Part shown: positions 34,869 through 43,981 of the stretch, in pieces | Layout of the letters: each line of letters opens with the position of its first letter | How positions within the stretch are numbered: the stretch's first letter is position 1 | NCBI RefSeq assembly: GCF_014281125.1 | Contig: NZ_JACOEA010000006.1 | Location: 92,521-156,520, forward strand | Direction: 5' to 3' | DNA: 64,000 nucleotides | Origin: Lawsonibacter celer | GTDB lineage: Bacteria; Bacillota; Clostridia; Oscillospirales; Oscillospiraceae | Made by a program: the position numbers and the translations under genes | Notes under the pieces: model-generated | Seen by the model: only the letters and a program-made list of their open reading frames with translations | The model's database searches: none | What the model was told of the DNA's origin: nothing

Positions 34869-35726
34869 TCAGGCCCGGAGAAAGCCCTTCCCAAAGATCT
34901 CGCTGGAGTTGGCCACGATCATAAAGGCGTGGGGGTCCGAGGCCTTCAAGTGCCGGCGCAGCAGGACGGCCTGCCCCCGGGAGAGCACGGTGAGCACCAC
35001 CCAGTGCTCGGTGTGGGTATAAGCCCCCTGGGCATCCCATACGGTAGCGCTTCGGGCAAGGGTGTGGGTAATATATTGACACACCGGCTCTGGCTCCGTG
35101 GTGACCACAAAAAAGGCTTTGTGGCGGTTGAGGGACTCAATGACGCTGTCCACCAGGACGGATTTCAGGGCCAGGCCCAGCAGGGAGCACAGACCGGATT
35201 CAATATCAAAGACAAAGAGAGTGGCGGCGGAGATAACCACGTCGGTGCACAGCAGGGCGCGGCCCACATTCATACCGGAGCATTTTTTCAGGACCATGGC
35301 GGCAATATCCGTGCCGCCGGTGGAGGCGTTGATGTTGAACAAAATGGCGGAGCCCACCGCGGGCAGGATTACCGCAAAAAAGAGCTCCAGGAGCTTTTGG
35401 TCCGTCAGGGGCGCGGAGAGGGGGCAGACCCACTCGAAGATCTGAACCAGGGCGGAATAAAGCAGAGAACAATAGACGGTTCGGAAGCCGAAGCCTTTAT
35501 TCAGCGCAAAAAAGCCCAGGATCAGAAAAAAGACATTGATGATGCTGTTAAAGGTCGCGGGGGTCAGCCAGGAGGAGGAGACCAGCTCGCCCAGCAGCAG
35601 GGACAGACCGGACACCCCGCCGGTGGAGAAATGGTTGGGAAATTTGAAGAAATACACGCCCACAGCGACCAGCGCCGCGCCCAGGGTCATCAGGGCAAAA
35701 TCAGAAAGGCGATGCTTCCAGCTCAT
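34869..35726 (-). CDS. YitT family membrane protein
   Basis: 285 aa with a five-helix membrane domain (DUF161 type, from GAALVAVGVYFFKFPNHFST to GLALKSVLVDSVIE) and a C-terminal cytoplasmic DUF2179 domain (about 205-285: KAFFVVTTEPEPVCQYITHT, then SRGQAVLLRRHLKASDPHAF). The hallmark NHFSTGGVSGLSLLL and INASTGGTDIAAMVL repeats are visible. Transport substrate unknown; the family is abundant in Firmicutes. Confidence 0.9.
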   Translation of the reverse strand: MSWKHRLSDFALMTLGAALVAVGVYFFKFPNHFSTGGVSGLSLLLGELVSSSWLTPATFNSIINVFFLILGFFALNKGFGFRTVYCSLLYSALVQIFEWVCPLSAPLTDQKLLELFFAVILPAVGSAILFNINASTGGTDIAAMVLKKCSGMNVGRALLCTDVVISAATLFVFDIESGLCSLLGLALKSVLVDSVIESLNRHKAFFVVTTEPEPVCQYITHTLARSATVWDAQGAYTHTEHWVVLTVLSRGQAVLLRRHLKASDPHAFMIVANSSEIFGKGFLRA

Positions 35727-35741
35727 AAAACGGGTTCCTCC

Positions 35742-37397
35742 TCACCGTGTGGCGCATACCGCGCTCCACACATCATAGCCATCACAGGCGGGGATATTGC
35801 CCAGACGCCAGAGAGACACGCCGGTGATGCCGAACATCCGGGCCAGAGCCAGCTTGTCCGTCACGCTTCGGGCGTCCTCATACCACACCCGGTAGCGGCT
35901 GCCGTCCTCCGTGGTGTAGACCGCCGCAGGGTTGCGGTAGCGCTCGCTGTAAGTGACCTGTGTGCCCGGCTGGGCCAGCCGCTTTGCCAGTGTGGCCTGG
36001 GCTGGGTGGTAGATCGTGGTCTCCAGCAGCCGGCCCTCCTGGTCAATCCGGAAGCCGGCGGTGCCGAAGGAGATGGCCAAGGCCAGCTTGGAGCGGTTCG
36101 CCACGCCCGTCTGGGGGTCCGTAATGGCGCACAGTGCTTCGTAAATACGGGAAAAGGGGGTTACCGGAGAGTCGGTGTTGGCAGTGCCCACATAGCTTTC
36201 AGGCACAGAGGTCCACTGGTAGTCGTGTGCCATGAGAATCACTTTGTCGCAGACCTCTCCCAGCCCGTGATAGTCAAAGCCGTCGTACCAGGTGTCCGGC
36301 TGGACACAGACGTAAAGGGTCTTGCCGGATGGAAGCGCGGCGCGCAGGGCGGTCATAAAGGTCAGATAATCGGCCTTGAGGGCCTGGCCCTTGAGCCCTT
36401 CAAAGTCCATGGTCAGGCCGCTGTAATTCGCCGCCGACTCGGTCAGAGCGGCAACGGCGGCCGCGCGGGCCTCGGGTGTGGAGACCAGGGCCGAGACGGT
36501 GGAGGAGATGCTCCCGTCCGCCAGGGTGATGCGGTCGGCTGCGGAGGCATATACATTTAAATTGTAGGGCAGTCCCTGCTGTTCAAAGGCGTCCGTGGCC
36601 GGAGCGGGATCGGCCGGGCGCACCCAGTCGTTTCCGTTGGCAGAGGTGGAGTTGAGCCGGGGACCATCCTGGGGGTCATATTCCATTCTGGCCCAGCCCA
36701 CGCTTACCGCGTCCATCTGGGCGGTGAGGCCGATCTGGCTGTAAGAGGAAAAGGCGTAAAAGCCGTGAAGCCACTCAGTCCTGGAGGCAAAGCGTTCATA
36801 GACCCGCACCAGCATGGCCGCGGCTTCCTCCCGGGTGGCTGTGGCGGCGGGCAGAAACTTCAGCTGGCCGCCCTGCTCCACCCCCGTGGTCATGCCGATC
36901 TGATAGGCAACGTGGATATAACCACGGTTGGCGGTCACGTCGGAAAAGGGGAGCGCGGCATCGGCCAGGCCCTGGGCCAGTGTGCCATACCCCAGGGCGC
37001 GTACCAGCATAACCGCCATCTCCTCCCGGGTGATCGGGTCCGTCGGGCGGAAGGCGGCGCCGGCGTCCATGACCCCGTGGGCCAGCGCGGTCTCCACCTG
37101 GGCCCAGCACCAGTAAGTAAGGGGACAGTCGGAATAGGAGGGGACGTCCGGCGTCACCTCCGCCCAGGAAAACATGCGGCAGAGCACGGTGACAAATTCA
37201 CCGCGGGAGATGCTGCGGCCCACGCCGAAGCTGCCGTCGGGATAGCCGTTGAGCAGACCATATTCCCTGGCCTGCTCGATGACCGGCTCCGCCCAACTGC
37301 CCGCCGTGTCCGAATAGGCCCGGGCGGCAGGGAAGAGGGGGGCGGCGCCCAGAACCAGGGCGGCGGCCAGAAGTGCCGCGAGAAGCTGTCGTTTCAT
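35742..37397 (-). CDS. Secreted SLH-domain glycosyl hydrolase family 18 protein
   Basis: 551 aa. A signal peptide (MKRQLLAALLAAALVLGAAP) is followed by three S-layer homology repeats (about residues 30-215, with LLNGYPDGSFGVGRSISRGE and ITREEMAVMLVRALGYG) and a GH18 domain similar to YaaH-type cortex lytic glucosaminidases. The catalytic DxE is in SGLTMDFEGL; WYEDARSVTDKLALA and GVSLWRLGN are typical of the C-terminal half. It likely cleaves peptidoglycan glycan strands at the cell surface. The start has GGAGGTCCTCTTT upstream. Confidence 0.88.
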   Translation of the reverse strand: MKRQLLAALLAAALVLGAAPLFPAARAYSDTAGSWAEPVIEQAREYGLLNGYPDGSFGVGRSISRGEFVTVLCRMFSWAEVTPDVPSYSDCPLTYWCWAQVETALAHGVMDAGAAFRPTDPITREEMAVMLVRALGYGTLAQGLADAALPFSDVTANRGYIHVAYQIGMTTGVEQGGQLKFLPAATATREEAAAMLVRVYERFASRTEWLHGFYAFSSYSQIGLTAQMDAVSVGWARMEYDPQDGPRLNSTSANGNDWVRPADPAPATDAFEQQGLPYNLNVYASAADRITLADGSISSTVSALVSTPEARAAAVAALTESAANYSGLTMDFEGLKGQALKADYLTFMTALRAALPSGKTLYVCVQPDTWYDGFDYHGLGEVCDKVILMAHDYQWTSVPESYVGTANTDSPVTPFSRIYEALCAITDPQTGVANRSKLALAISFGTAGFRIDQEGRLLETTIYHPAQATLAKRLAQPGTQVTYSERYRNPAAVYTTEDGSRYRVWYEDARSVTDKLALARMFGITGVSLWRLGNIPACDGYDVWSAVCATR

Positions 37398-37440
37398 AAA
37401 GAGGACCTCCTTAAAACCGTGGAAAAACACATTCGCCCCT

Positions 37441-37469
37441 ATTGTAGCAGGAAGCGGTGCGCAGCTCAA
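37441..37469 (-). promoter_or_regulatory. Promoter of the SLH-glycosidase gene
   Basis: Minus strand TTGAGC, 17-bp spacer, TACAAT, 44 bp before the ATG. Confidence 0.65.
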
Positions 37470-37570
37470 TGGGGCAGGGAAAAAACTTAGAAAATGTGGA
37501 AGAATGGAGAATACACAAAATCTCCAAAAAGGGGTGACAGCAGACGGGTTTTTTGATAGAATATGTGCAG

Positions 37571-37599
37571 TTGAAGTTGGGGTCGGAATTTTGTACAAT
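37571..37599 (+). promoter_or_regulatory. Promoter of xpt
   Basis: TTGAAG, 17-bp spacer, TACAAT, 49 bp before the xpt start. The untranslated leader is too short for a purine aptamer. Confidence 0.8.
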
Positions 37600-37647
37600 A
37601 GAAGTGATTTTTCATTCCCAATTTTATAGAGAGAACGGAGAGAGGCA

Positions 37648-38220
37648 ATGAAGCTGCTGGAAGACCGGATCCGCAAGGACGGAAAGATCAGAAATGGCGA
37701 CGTGCTGAAGGTGGATAGCTTTCTCAACCACCAGATGGATATTGCGCTGTTTGACGAGATCGGCAAGGAGTTTTACCGCCTCTTCAGCGGGGACGGCGTG
37801 ACCAAGATCCTGACGATTGAGGCGTCCGGCATTGGCATTGCCTGCATTGCGGCTAGGCACTTCGGCGTACCCGTGATTTTTGCCAAGAAAAACAAGACCA
37901 AGAACATCGCGGGCGATGTGTACACATCCAAGGTGGAGTCCTTTACCCACGGCAAGGTGTATGACATTATTGTCTCCAGGGAATTTCTGCGTCCCGAGGA
38001 CCGGGTGCTGATTATCGACGATTTTCTGGCCAACGGCAGCGCTCTTCAGGGCCTGATTAAGCTGGTGGAGGACGCGGGGGCCACGCTGGTGGGCGCAGGG
38101 ATCTGCGTGGAGAAGGCTTTCCAGCCCGGTGGCGACCTGATTCGCTCCATGGGTGTGCGGGTGGAATCTCTGGCCCGGATCAAGAGTATGAGCGTCGAGG
38201 ATGGCGTGGAGTTCTGCTGA
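37648..38220 (+). CDS. xpt: Xanthine phosphoribosyltransferase
   Basis: Converts xanthine and PRPP to XMP for purine salvage. 190 aa, standard length. N-terminus MKLLEDRIRKDGKIRNGDVLKVDSF-like, with LTIEASGIGIACIAARHFGVPVIFAKK in the middle and the PRPP loop VLIIDDFLANGSALQGL. In B. subtilis xpt is under a guanine riboswitch; none is seen here. It lies directly upstream of a nucleoside-type ABC importer, which fits purine uptake and salvage. Confidence 0.95.
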   Translation: MKLLEDRIRKDGKIRNGDVLKVDSFLNHQMDIALFDEIGKEFYRLFSGDGVTKILTIEASGIGIACIAARHFGVPVIFAKKNKTKNIAGDVYTSKVESFTHGKVYDIIVSREFLRPEDRVLIIDDFLANGSALQGLIKLVEDAGATLVGAGICVEKAFQPGGDLIRSMGVRVESLARIKSMSVEDGVEFC

Positions 38221-38495
38221 GCTTATGGCCCCGCCGACTGGCGAGGCATAAGCGCAGATGGAAAACGGGCCGCGGCCCGTTTTCGTCTCCCCACGGGGAG
38301 ACATATATTCTGTTTTACAATCCCTTTGCTGCCGCAGGCAGGGCACGGCCCTGTGATGAGCGGATTCCAAGGATGGAAGCAACTTCCGCCCGGGCAGCCT
38401 GGCTCGCAGTCTGCCCGGGCGGAACTTTTCTTCCCGGGAATGCTGATAGAAGACTTCTCTTGTACGCATCCACCATATTGTAAGGAGGAAAAACA
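38221..38495 (+). promoter_or_regulatory. Hairpin-rich xpt-BMP intergenic region
   Basis: Four stems in 275 bp: GCTTATG/CATAAGC enclosing CGCC/GGCG (38221-38253), AAAACGGGCCGCGGCCCGTTTT (38262-38283), GTCTCCCC/GGGGAGAC (38285-38302), and a 14-bp stem TTCCGCCCGGGCAG/CTGCCCGGGCGGAA (38384-38424) followed by CTTTTCTT. The last looks like an attenuator ahead of the importer genes. No known riboswitch aptamer is recognised. Confidence 0.5.
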
Positions 38496-39749
38496 ATGAA
38501 GAAAAAGCTGATTTCCCTGCTCCTGGCCGGCGCCATGGTCTTTGCCCTGGCCGCCTGCGGCGGTACCCAGGGCGGAACTGCCCAGACGCCTGCCGGCGGG
38601 TCCGACTCTCCCGCGCCTGCCACCGATACCCCCGCAGCGTCCGGCGATGTGAAGGTGGGCGCCATCATGCTCCATGACGAGAACTCCGGCTACGACATGG
38701 CCCACATTGAGGGCATCACCACTGCCTGCGAGGAGCTGGGCCTGGATGTCGCCTCCCAGCTGGTCATAAAGTACAACATTCCCGAGGACGAGAGCTGCTA
38801 CGATGCCGCCGTGGATCTGGCGGAAGAGGGCTGCGACATCATTTTCTCCGACTCCTATGGCCATCAGACCTATATGCAGCAGGCCGCCGAGGAGTATGAG
38901 GACATTATTTTTGTCTCCTGCACCGGCGACCTGGCCGCCGCCTCCGGCCTGGCCAACTTCAAGAACATCTTCCCCTATACCTATGAGTCCCGCTATGTCT
39001 CCGGCGTGGTGGCCGGAATGAAGCTCAAGGAGCTCATGGACGCAGGCCAGGTCACGGACCCCTATGTCGGCTATGTGGGCGCCTACCCCTATGCCGAGGT
39101 GGTCTCCGGCTACACCGCCTTCTTCCTGGGCATCCGCTCCATCGTGCCCGAGGCCCACATGGACGTGCAGTACACCAACTCCTGGTATGATCTGACCAAG
39201 GAGGGCGAGGCCGCCAACGCCCTGATGAGCAAGGGCTGCGTCATCATCGGCCAGCACGCCGACTCCACCGGCGCCCCCTCCGCGGTGCAGAAGGCCCTGG
39301 ACAGCGGCAAGGTGGCCTACTCCGTGGGCTACAATGTGGATATGCTCTCCGTGGCCCCCACCGCGGCCCTGACCTCCGCGCAGAACGTATGGTCCGTGCT
39401 GTATAAGGCTACTCTGGAGAAGTTCATCAACGGGGAGGAGATCCCGGCCGACTACGCCTGCGGTTACGCCGAAGGGGCGCAGACCATCTCCGCCCTGGGC
39501 GAGAGCTGCGCCGAGGGCACTCAGGACAAGGTGGACGAGGTCTGGGCCGGTCTGAAGGATGGCTCCCTGAACATCTTCGACACCGCCAACTTCACTGTGG
39601 GCGGCGAGACCCTGAGTTCCTACACCGATAGCTACGGCATGAACGGCGCCGAGACCATCACCGACGGCGTGTTCCACGAATCCGTTATCCGTTCCGCTCC
39701 CTACTTCGACCTGCGTATCGATGGTATCACCGAGCTGAACAACGCCTGA
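38496..39749 (+). CDS. BMP-family nucleoside/purine-binding lipoprotein
   Basis: Substrate-binding lipoprotein of the basic membrane protein family, which binds nucleosides or purines outside the cell for an ABC importer. 417 aa. Lipobox LAAC (mature Cys21), a Gly/Pro/Thr linker, then the periplasmic-binding-type fold with VKVGAIMLHDENSGYDMAHI and SGVVAGMKL. TAAGGAGGAAAAACA precedes the ATG. It starts a four-gene importer operon with the ATPase and two permeases. Confidence 0.9.
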   Translation: MKKKLISLLLAGAMVFALAACGGTQGGTAQTPAGGSDSPAPATDTPAASGDVKVGAIMLHDENSGYDMAHIEGITTACEELGLDVASQLVIKYNIPEDESCYDAAVDLAEEGCDIIFSDSYGHQTYMQQAAEEYEDIIFVSCTGDLAAASGLANFKNIFPYTYESRYVSGVVAGMKLKELMDAGQVTDPYVGYVGAYPYAEVVSGYTAFFLGIRSIVPEAHMDVQYTNSWYDLTKEGEAANALMSKGCVIIGQHADSTGAPSAVQKALDSGKVAYSVGYNVDMLSVAPTAALTSAQNVWSVLYKATLEKFINGEEIPADYACGYAEGAQTISALGESCAEGTQDKVDEVWAGLKDGSLNIFDTANFTVGGETLSSYTDSYGMNGAETITDGVFHESVIRSAPYFDLRIDGITELNNA

Positions 39750-39871
39750 GGACCGCAAATATCTGGAAAAACCGCAATGGAGGGCTTGGCAGCAAGCCCT
39801 CCATTTTGGTACAATGAAAACGGACACAGTAAGCCCATGGCCTTGCGGCGCAGCGGGGCCACGGAGAAAGG

Positions 39872-41458
39872 GTGATTTGCTTGGCAGCTGAAAGTGCCGT
39901 CCAAATGCGCGGCATCACCAAGACCTTCGGCCCCATCGTGGCCAACCACAAAGTAGATCTGGAAATCCGCCGGGGAGAAATTCTCTCTCTGCTGGGGGAA
40001 AACGGAAGCGGGAAAACCACGCTGATGAATATGCTCTCGGGCATCTACTTCCCGGATGAGGGAGAGATTCTGGTGGGGGGCCAGAGCGTGGCCATCCGCT
40101 CCCCCAAGGATGCCTTTGACCTGAAAATCGGCATGATTCACCAGCATTTTAAGCTGGTGGACGTGCTGACGGCGGCGGAAAATATCGTTCTGGGGCTGCG
40201 GGAGCCGGGGGGCCTTAACCTGAAGGCGGCCGCGGCCCGGATCCGGGAGATCTGCGGCCGGTACGGTTTTCAGGTGGACCCGGAGCAGAAGGTCTACGAC
40301 ATGTCGGTCTCTCAAAAGCAGACGGTGGAGATCGTAAAGGTCCTCTACCGGGGGGCGGACATTCTGATCCTGGACGAACCTACCGCTGTGCTGACGCCCC
40401 AGGAGACGGAGAAGCTTTTTGACGTGCTGCGCAACATGAAGGCGGACGGCAAGGCCGTGGTCATCATCACCCATAAGCTCCACGAGGTCATGGAGATCTC
40501 CGACCGTGTAGCGGTGCTGCGCAAGGGCGAGTACATCGGCGATGTGGCTACCAGCGAAACCAGTCCCCAGGCCCTCACGGATATGATGGTGGGCCGTGCG
40601 GTTTCCCTGAACATTGAGCGCCCGCTGGTGGAGACGCGCAACCTGCGCCTGGAGGTAAAGGACCTGTCCGTGCGCACGGCGGAAGGGGTCCTGGCCCTGG
40701 ACAATGTGACCTTCCAGGCGTACGGCGGCGAGATCCTGGGCGTGGCGGGCATTTCCGGCAGCGGCCAGAAGGAGCTTCTGGAGGCCATTGCCGGGCTCCA
40801 GAGCGCGCTGCCCGGGGCGCATATCATCTACCACCCCCCCGCGCCGGACGAACCCGTGGCCGGGCGGCATGTGCCTGTGGACCGGGCGGGGGAGGAGCTG
40901 GTGGGCAAGGACCCGCTGCAGATCCGCAGAATCGGCGTATCCATGGCTTTTGTGCCGGAGGACCGGCTGGGCATGGGCCTGGTGGGGTCTATGGGCATGC
41001 CGGACAATATGATGCTGAAAAGCTACCGCGCCGGGCACGGCCCCCTGGCGGACCGCAGGCCGTCCCGGGCGCTGGCGCAGAAGGTGAAGGAGGAGCTGGA
41101 GGTGGTCACGCCCAGTCTGTCCACCCCGGTGCGCCGGCTCTCCGGCGGCAATGTGCAGAAGGTGCTGGTAGGTCGGGAGCTGGCCTCCAGCCCCACGCTG
41201 CTGATGACCGCCTACGCGGTGCGAGGGCTGGATATCAACACCTCCTACACCATTTACCGCCTGCTCAACGAGCAGAAGAAGCAGGGGGCGGCGGTCATTT
41301 TTGTAGGCGAGGACCTGGATGTGCTGCTGGAGCTGTGCGACCGAATTCTGGTGCTGTGCGCCGGCCATGTCAACGGCGTGGTGGACGCCCGCACGGCCAC
41401 GAAGGAAGAGGTGGGGCTGCTGATGACCAGGCTGAAGAAGGAGGGTGAGCAGGCATGA
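39872..41458 (+). CDS. Nucleoside-type ABC transporter ATP-binding protein (two NBDs)
   Basis: About 528 aa with two fused ATPase domains, as in YufO/NupA. NBD1 has Walker A GENGSGKTT, signature MSVSQKQ and Walker B ILILDEPTA. NBD2 has the family-typical degenerate Walker A GISGSGQKE and signature LSGGN, but its Walker B reads LLMTAYAVRGLDI where the family normally has QPTRGLD, so only site 1 looks complete. The start may be GTG 39872 or TTG 39881; GGAGAAAGGGTGA lies upstream. It overlaps the next permease by 4 bp. Confidence 0.92.
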   Translation: MICLAAESAVQMRGITKTFGPIVANHKVDLEIRRGEILSLLGENGSGKTTLMNMLSGIYFPDEGEILVGGQSVAIRSPKDAFDLKIGMIHQHFKLVDVLTAAENIVLGLREPGGLNLKAAAARIREICGRYGFQVDPEQKVYDMSVSQKQTVEIVKVLYRGADILILDEPTAVLTPQETEKLFDVLRNMKADGKAVVIITHKLHEVMEISDRVAVLRKGEYIGDVATSETSPQALTDMMVGRAVSLNIERPLVETRNLRLEVKDLSVRTAEGVLALDNVTFQAYGGEILGVAGISGSGQKELLEAIAGLQSALPGAHIIYHPPAPDEPVAGRHVPVDRAGEELVGKDPLQIRRIGVSMAFVPEDRLGMGLVGSMGMPDNMMLKSYRAGHGPLADRRPSRALAQKVKEELEVVTPSLSTPVRRLSGGNVQKVLVGRELASSPTLLMTAYAVRGLDINTSYTIYRLLNEQKKQGAAVIFVGEDLDVLLELCDRILVLCAGHVNGVVDARTATKEEVGLLMTRLKKEGEQA

Positions 41459-42564
41459 GCGTCCATGTATCCCATAAGGAGCCCCTGCTGCGCATCGCAA
41501 AGCGGGCCTCCATCCCCGCCTGGAAGGCGTGGCTGATCCGCATTCTCTCCGTGGTGCTGGCGCTGCTGCTCAGCGGTGCGTTTATTTACGCCATTACCGG
41601 GCTGAACCCGGTGGAGGTCTATAAGGCCATGGCACAGGGGGCGTTCGGCAGTGAGCGCCGCTCCTGGGTTACCATCCGGGACGCGATGATGCTCCTGTGC
41701 ATTGGGATCGGTCTGGCCCCCGCGTTTAAGATGCGCTTCTGGAACATCGGCGCCGAGGGGCAGATCCTGGTGGGCGGCTGCGCCACCGCGGGCTTTATGA
41801 TCTACTTCGGCGGTAAGCTCCCCACACCCGTGCTTTTGCTTCTCATGGCTGCGGTCAGCCTCATTGCCGGCGCGGTATGGGGGATTGTGCCCGCCATCTT
41901 CAAGGCCCGCTGGGGCACCAATGAGACCCTTTTTACCCTGATGATGAACTATGTGGCCATTCAGATCACCTCCTACTGTGTGGCCCTGTGGGAAAACCCC
42001 GTGGGGTCCAACACGGTGGGCGTCATCAATCAGAAGACCAAGGCGGGCTGGTTCCCGGAGCTCTTCGGCCAGGACTATGGCCTGAACGTGCTCATTGTGG
42101 CGGTACTCACGGTGGGGATGTTCCTCTACCTGAGGTACACCAAGCAGGGCTATGAGATCGCCGTGGTGGGGGAGAGCGAGAACACCGCCCGGTATGCGGG
42201 GATCAAGCTCTCCAAGGTCTTTATTCGCACCATGGCCATCTCGGGCGCCATCTGCGGCCTGGCGGGCTTTATCGCCGTGGCCGGCGCCAGCCACACCATC
42301 TCCACCTCCACCGCCGGCGGCCGCGGCTTTACCGCCATTATCGTGGCGTGGCTGGCCAAATTCAACACCTTTGTCATGGTGCTTATTTCCTTCCTGCTGG
42401 TGTTTCTGCAGAAGGGGGCCGTCCAGATCGCCACCCAGTTCAAGCTCAACGACTTTGCTTCCGAGGTCATTACCGGCATCATCCTGTTCTGTATTATCGG
42501 AAGCGAGTTCTTTATTCAGTACCGCCTGATCTTCCGCGGCAGAAAGGAGGCCGGCAAGGCATGA
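41455..42564 (+). CDS. Nucleoside-type ABC transporter permease 1
   Basis: 369-aa branched-chain/BMP-type permease (YufP/NupP-like) with about nine TM segments. The conserved cytoplasmic loop GESENTARYAGIKLSKVFIR contacts the ATPase, and AGAVWGIVPAIFKARWGTNE is typical. Its ATG overlaps the ATPase stop (ATGA) and its stop overlaps the next ATG, so the four genes are one translationally coupled operon. Confidence 0.92.
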   Translation: MSVHVSHKEPLLRIAKRASIPAWKAWLIRILSVVLALLLSGAFIYAITGLNPVEVYKAMAQGAFGSERRSWVTIRDAMMLLCIGIGLAPAFKMRFWNIGAEGQILVGGCATAGFMIYFGGKLPTPVLLLLMAAVSLIAGAVWGIVPAIFKARWGTNETLFTLMMNYVAIQITSYCVALWENPVGSNTVGVINQKTKAGWFPELFGQDYGLNVLIVAVLTVGMFLYLRYTKQGYEIAVVGESENTARYAGIKLSKVFIRTMAISGAICGLAGFIAVAGASHTISTSTAGGRGFTAIIVAWLAKFNTFVMVLISFLLVFLQKGAVQIATQFKLNDFASEVITGIILFCIIGSEFFIQYRLIFRGRKEAGKA

Positions 42565-43544
42565 CGCAGTTTATCGCACTGTTCCAGGCCGCCATTGTAT
42601 TCGGCACGGTCATCCTCTACGGGGCACTGGGGGAAATTCTCACGGAGAAGTCCGGCAACCTGAACCTGGGCGTGCCGGGCATTATGTACCTGGGCGGCAT
42701 CGCCGGCCTGGCCGGGGCCTTCTTCTATGAGCTGTCCACCCCTAACCCGGTGCCCGCCCTGTGTCTCATCATCTCCTTTGTATGCGCCTTTGCGGCCGCT
42801 GCAGCAGGCGGGCTCATTTACAGCTTTCTTACCATTACGCTGCGGGCCAACCAGAATGTTACAGGTCTGACCCTTACCATTTTCGGCGGCGGCGTGGCCA
42901 ACTTTTTCGGTGGGGCGCTCAACACCATGGCCGGCGGCGTGGGGCAGATCTCCGTGGCCGCCACCTCGGCGGTCTACCGGGTATCCATCCCCGGGCTGTC
43001 GGGCATTCCGGTGGCGGGCCCGCTGGTGTTCAGCTATGGCTTTATGGTCTATCTGGCCATCGCGGTAGCGGTGGTCATGCTGATGTTCCTGGGGCGCACC
43101 CGGGTGGGGCTCAATCTGCGGGCCGTAGGAGAAAATCCGGCTACGGCCGACGCGGCGGGCATTCCCGTCACCCGCTACAAGTACCTGGCCACCTGCGTCG
43201 GCGCGGGGATCTCCGGCTTAGGCGGGCTGTACTACACCATGGATTACGTCAAGGGCACCTGGGCCAGCGAGGGCACCATTGAAGCCCTGGGCTGGCTGGC
43301 GGTGGCGCTGGTCATCTTCGCCGTGTGGAAGAGCGTCCACGCCATCTGGGGCGCCTATCTGTTCGGCTTCCTAACTTGGCTGTACTTCTATATCCCCGGC
43401 CTGAGCCGCTCCAGCCAGGAGCTGTTCAAGGTCATCCCCTACGTGGTGACCATTGTGGTCCTGGTAGTCATGAGCACCAGGAAGAAGCGGGAGAATCAGC
43501 CCCCGGCCCACCTGGGGCTGCCCTACTTCCGGGAGGAGCGGTAA
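42561..43544 (+). CDS. Nucleoside-type ABC transporter permease 2
   Basis: 327-aa second permease (YufQ/NupQ-like), multi-TM, with the signature GALGEILTEKSGNLNLGVPG near the N-terminus and the coupling loop VGENPATADAAGIPVTRYKY. The start is the ATG at 42561 in an ATGA overlap with permease 1. The family imports nucleosides; here it could feed xpt or the Mo-hydroxylase route. A strong terminator follows at 43571. Confidence 0.92.
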   Translation: MTQFIALFQAAIVFGTVILYGALGEILTEKSGNLNLGVPGIMYLGGIAGLAGAFFYELSTPNPVPALCLIISFVCAFAAAAAGGLIYSFLTITLRANQNVTGLTLTIFGGGVANFFGGALNTMAGGVGQISVAATSAVYRVSIPGLSGIPVAGPLVFSYGFMVYLAIAVAVVMLMFLGRTRVGLNLRAVGENPATADAAGIPVTRYKYLATCVGAGISGLGGLYYTMDYVKGTWASEGTIEALGWLAVALVIFAVWKSVHAIWGAYLFGFLTWLYFYIPGLSRSSQELFKVIPYVVTIVVLVVMSTRKKRENQPPAHLGLPYFREER

Positions 43545-43570
43545 GAGAAAACAACAGGAAAAATGGAAGA

Positions 43571-43625
43571 AACAGCCCCCGCACCGGTCCACCCCTCGGG
43601 ACCGGTGCGGGGGCTGTTTTTGGGT
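43571..43625 (+). terminator. Terminator of the ABC importer operon
   Basis: Long stem AACAGCCCCCGCACCGGTCC/GGACCGGTGCGGGGGCTGTT with TTTTT. Confidence 0.92.
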
Positions 43626-43656
43626 GCTGGGGTGGGCGCGGAGCCGCCCCCAGCCT

Positions 43657-43976
43657 GCAGCAGGGGCCGGACGCCTGCTCCTGACGTCCGGCCCCTGCTG
43701 TAAGGAAAGAGGATACAATGAAATGAAAAGAAACTGTCTCTTGCAAGTCTTATGATAGCCGGAACTTGTTAAGAAAAAAACCGGGACTTGTTACGCAAAT
43801 TTTAAATCTTGCTTTTTTTGAGTAAAGACCTGGTAAGAAAGGGAACGGCAGCGGCTTTCCCGCTGCCGTTCCCTTTGAATGGAGGATAGAATGAAAAGAA
43901 AATCACGTCTCTTACAAAAAGAATCCTACCAAGCGTTTGTTACAAAAGGTAGAGACAGTTGTTAAAAGAGTATGAA
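43657..43976 (+). repeat. Two tandem hairpin plus mini-ORF units in the spacer before tadA
   Basis: Unit 1: stem CAGCAGGGGCCGGACG/CGTCCGGCCCCTGCTG (43658-43700), then GGATACAATGAAATGAAAAG and TTGTTA motifs. Unit 2: stem AAAGGGAACGGCAGCGG/CCGCTGCCGTTCCCTTT (43838-43876), then GGAGGATAGAATGAAAAGAA and TTGTTA motifs. Each holds a tiny frame after a ribosome-like site; the second encodes 24 aa (43891-43965, MKRKSRLLQKESYQAFVTKG plus four). AT-rich compared with its surroundings. Role unknown. Confidence 0.5.
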
Positions 43977-43981
43977 ATCCG

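Noticed and set aside
37490..37647. Purine riboswitch upstream of xpt
   Set aside because: The promoter at 37571-37599 leaves a leader of about 40 nt, and none of the conserved aptamer bases are seen.
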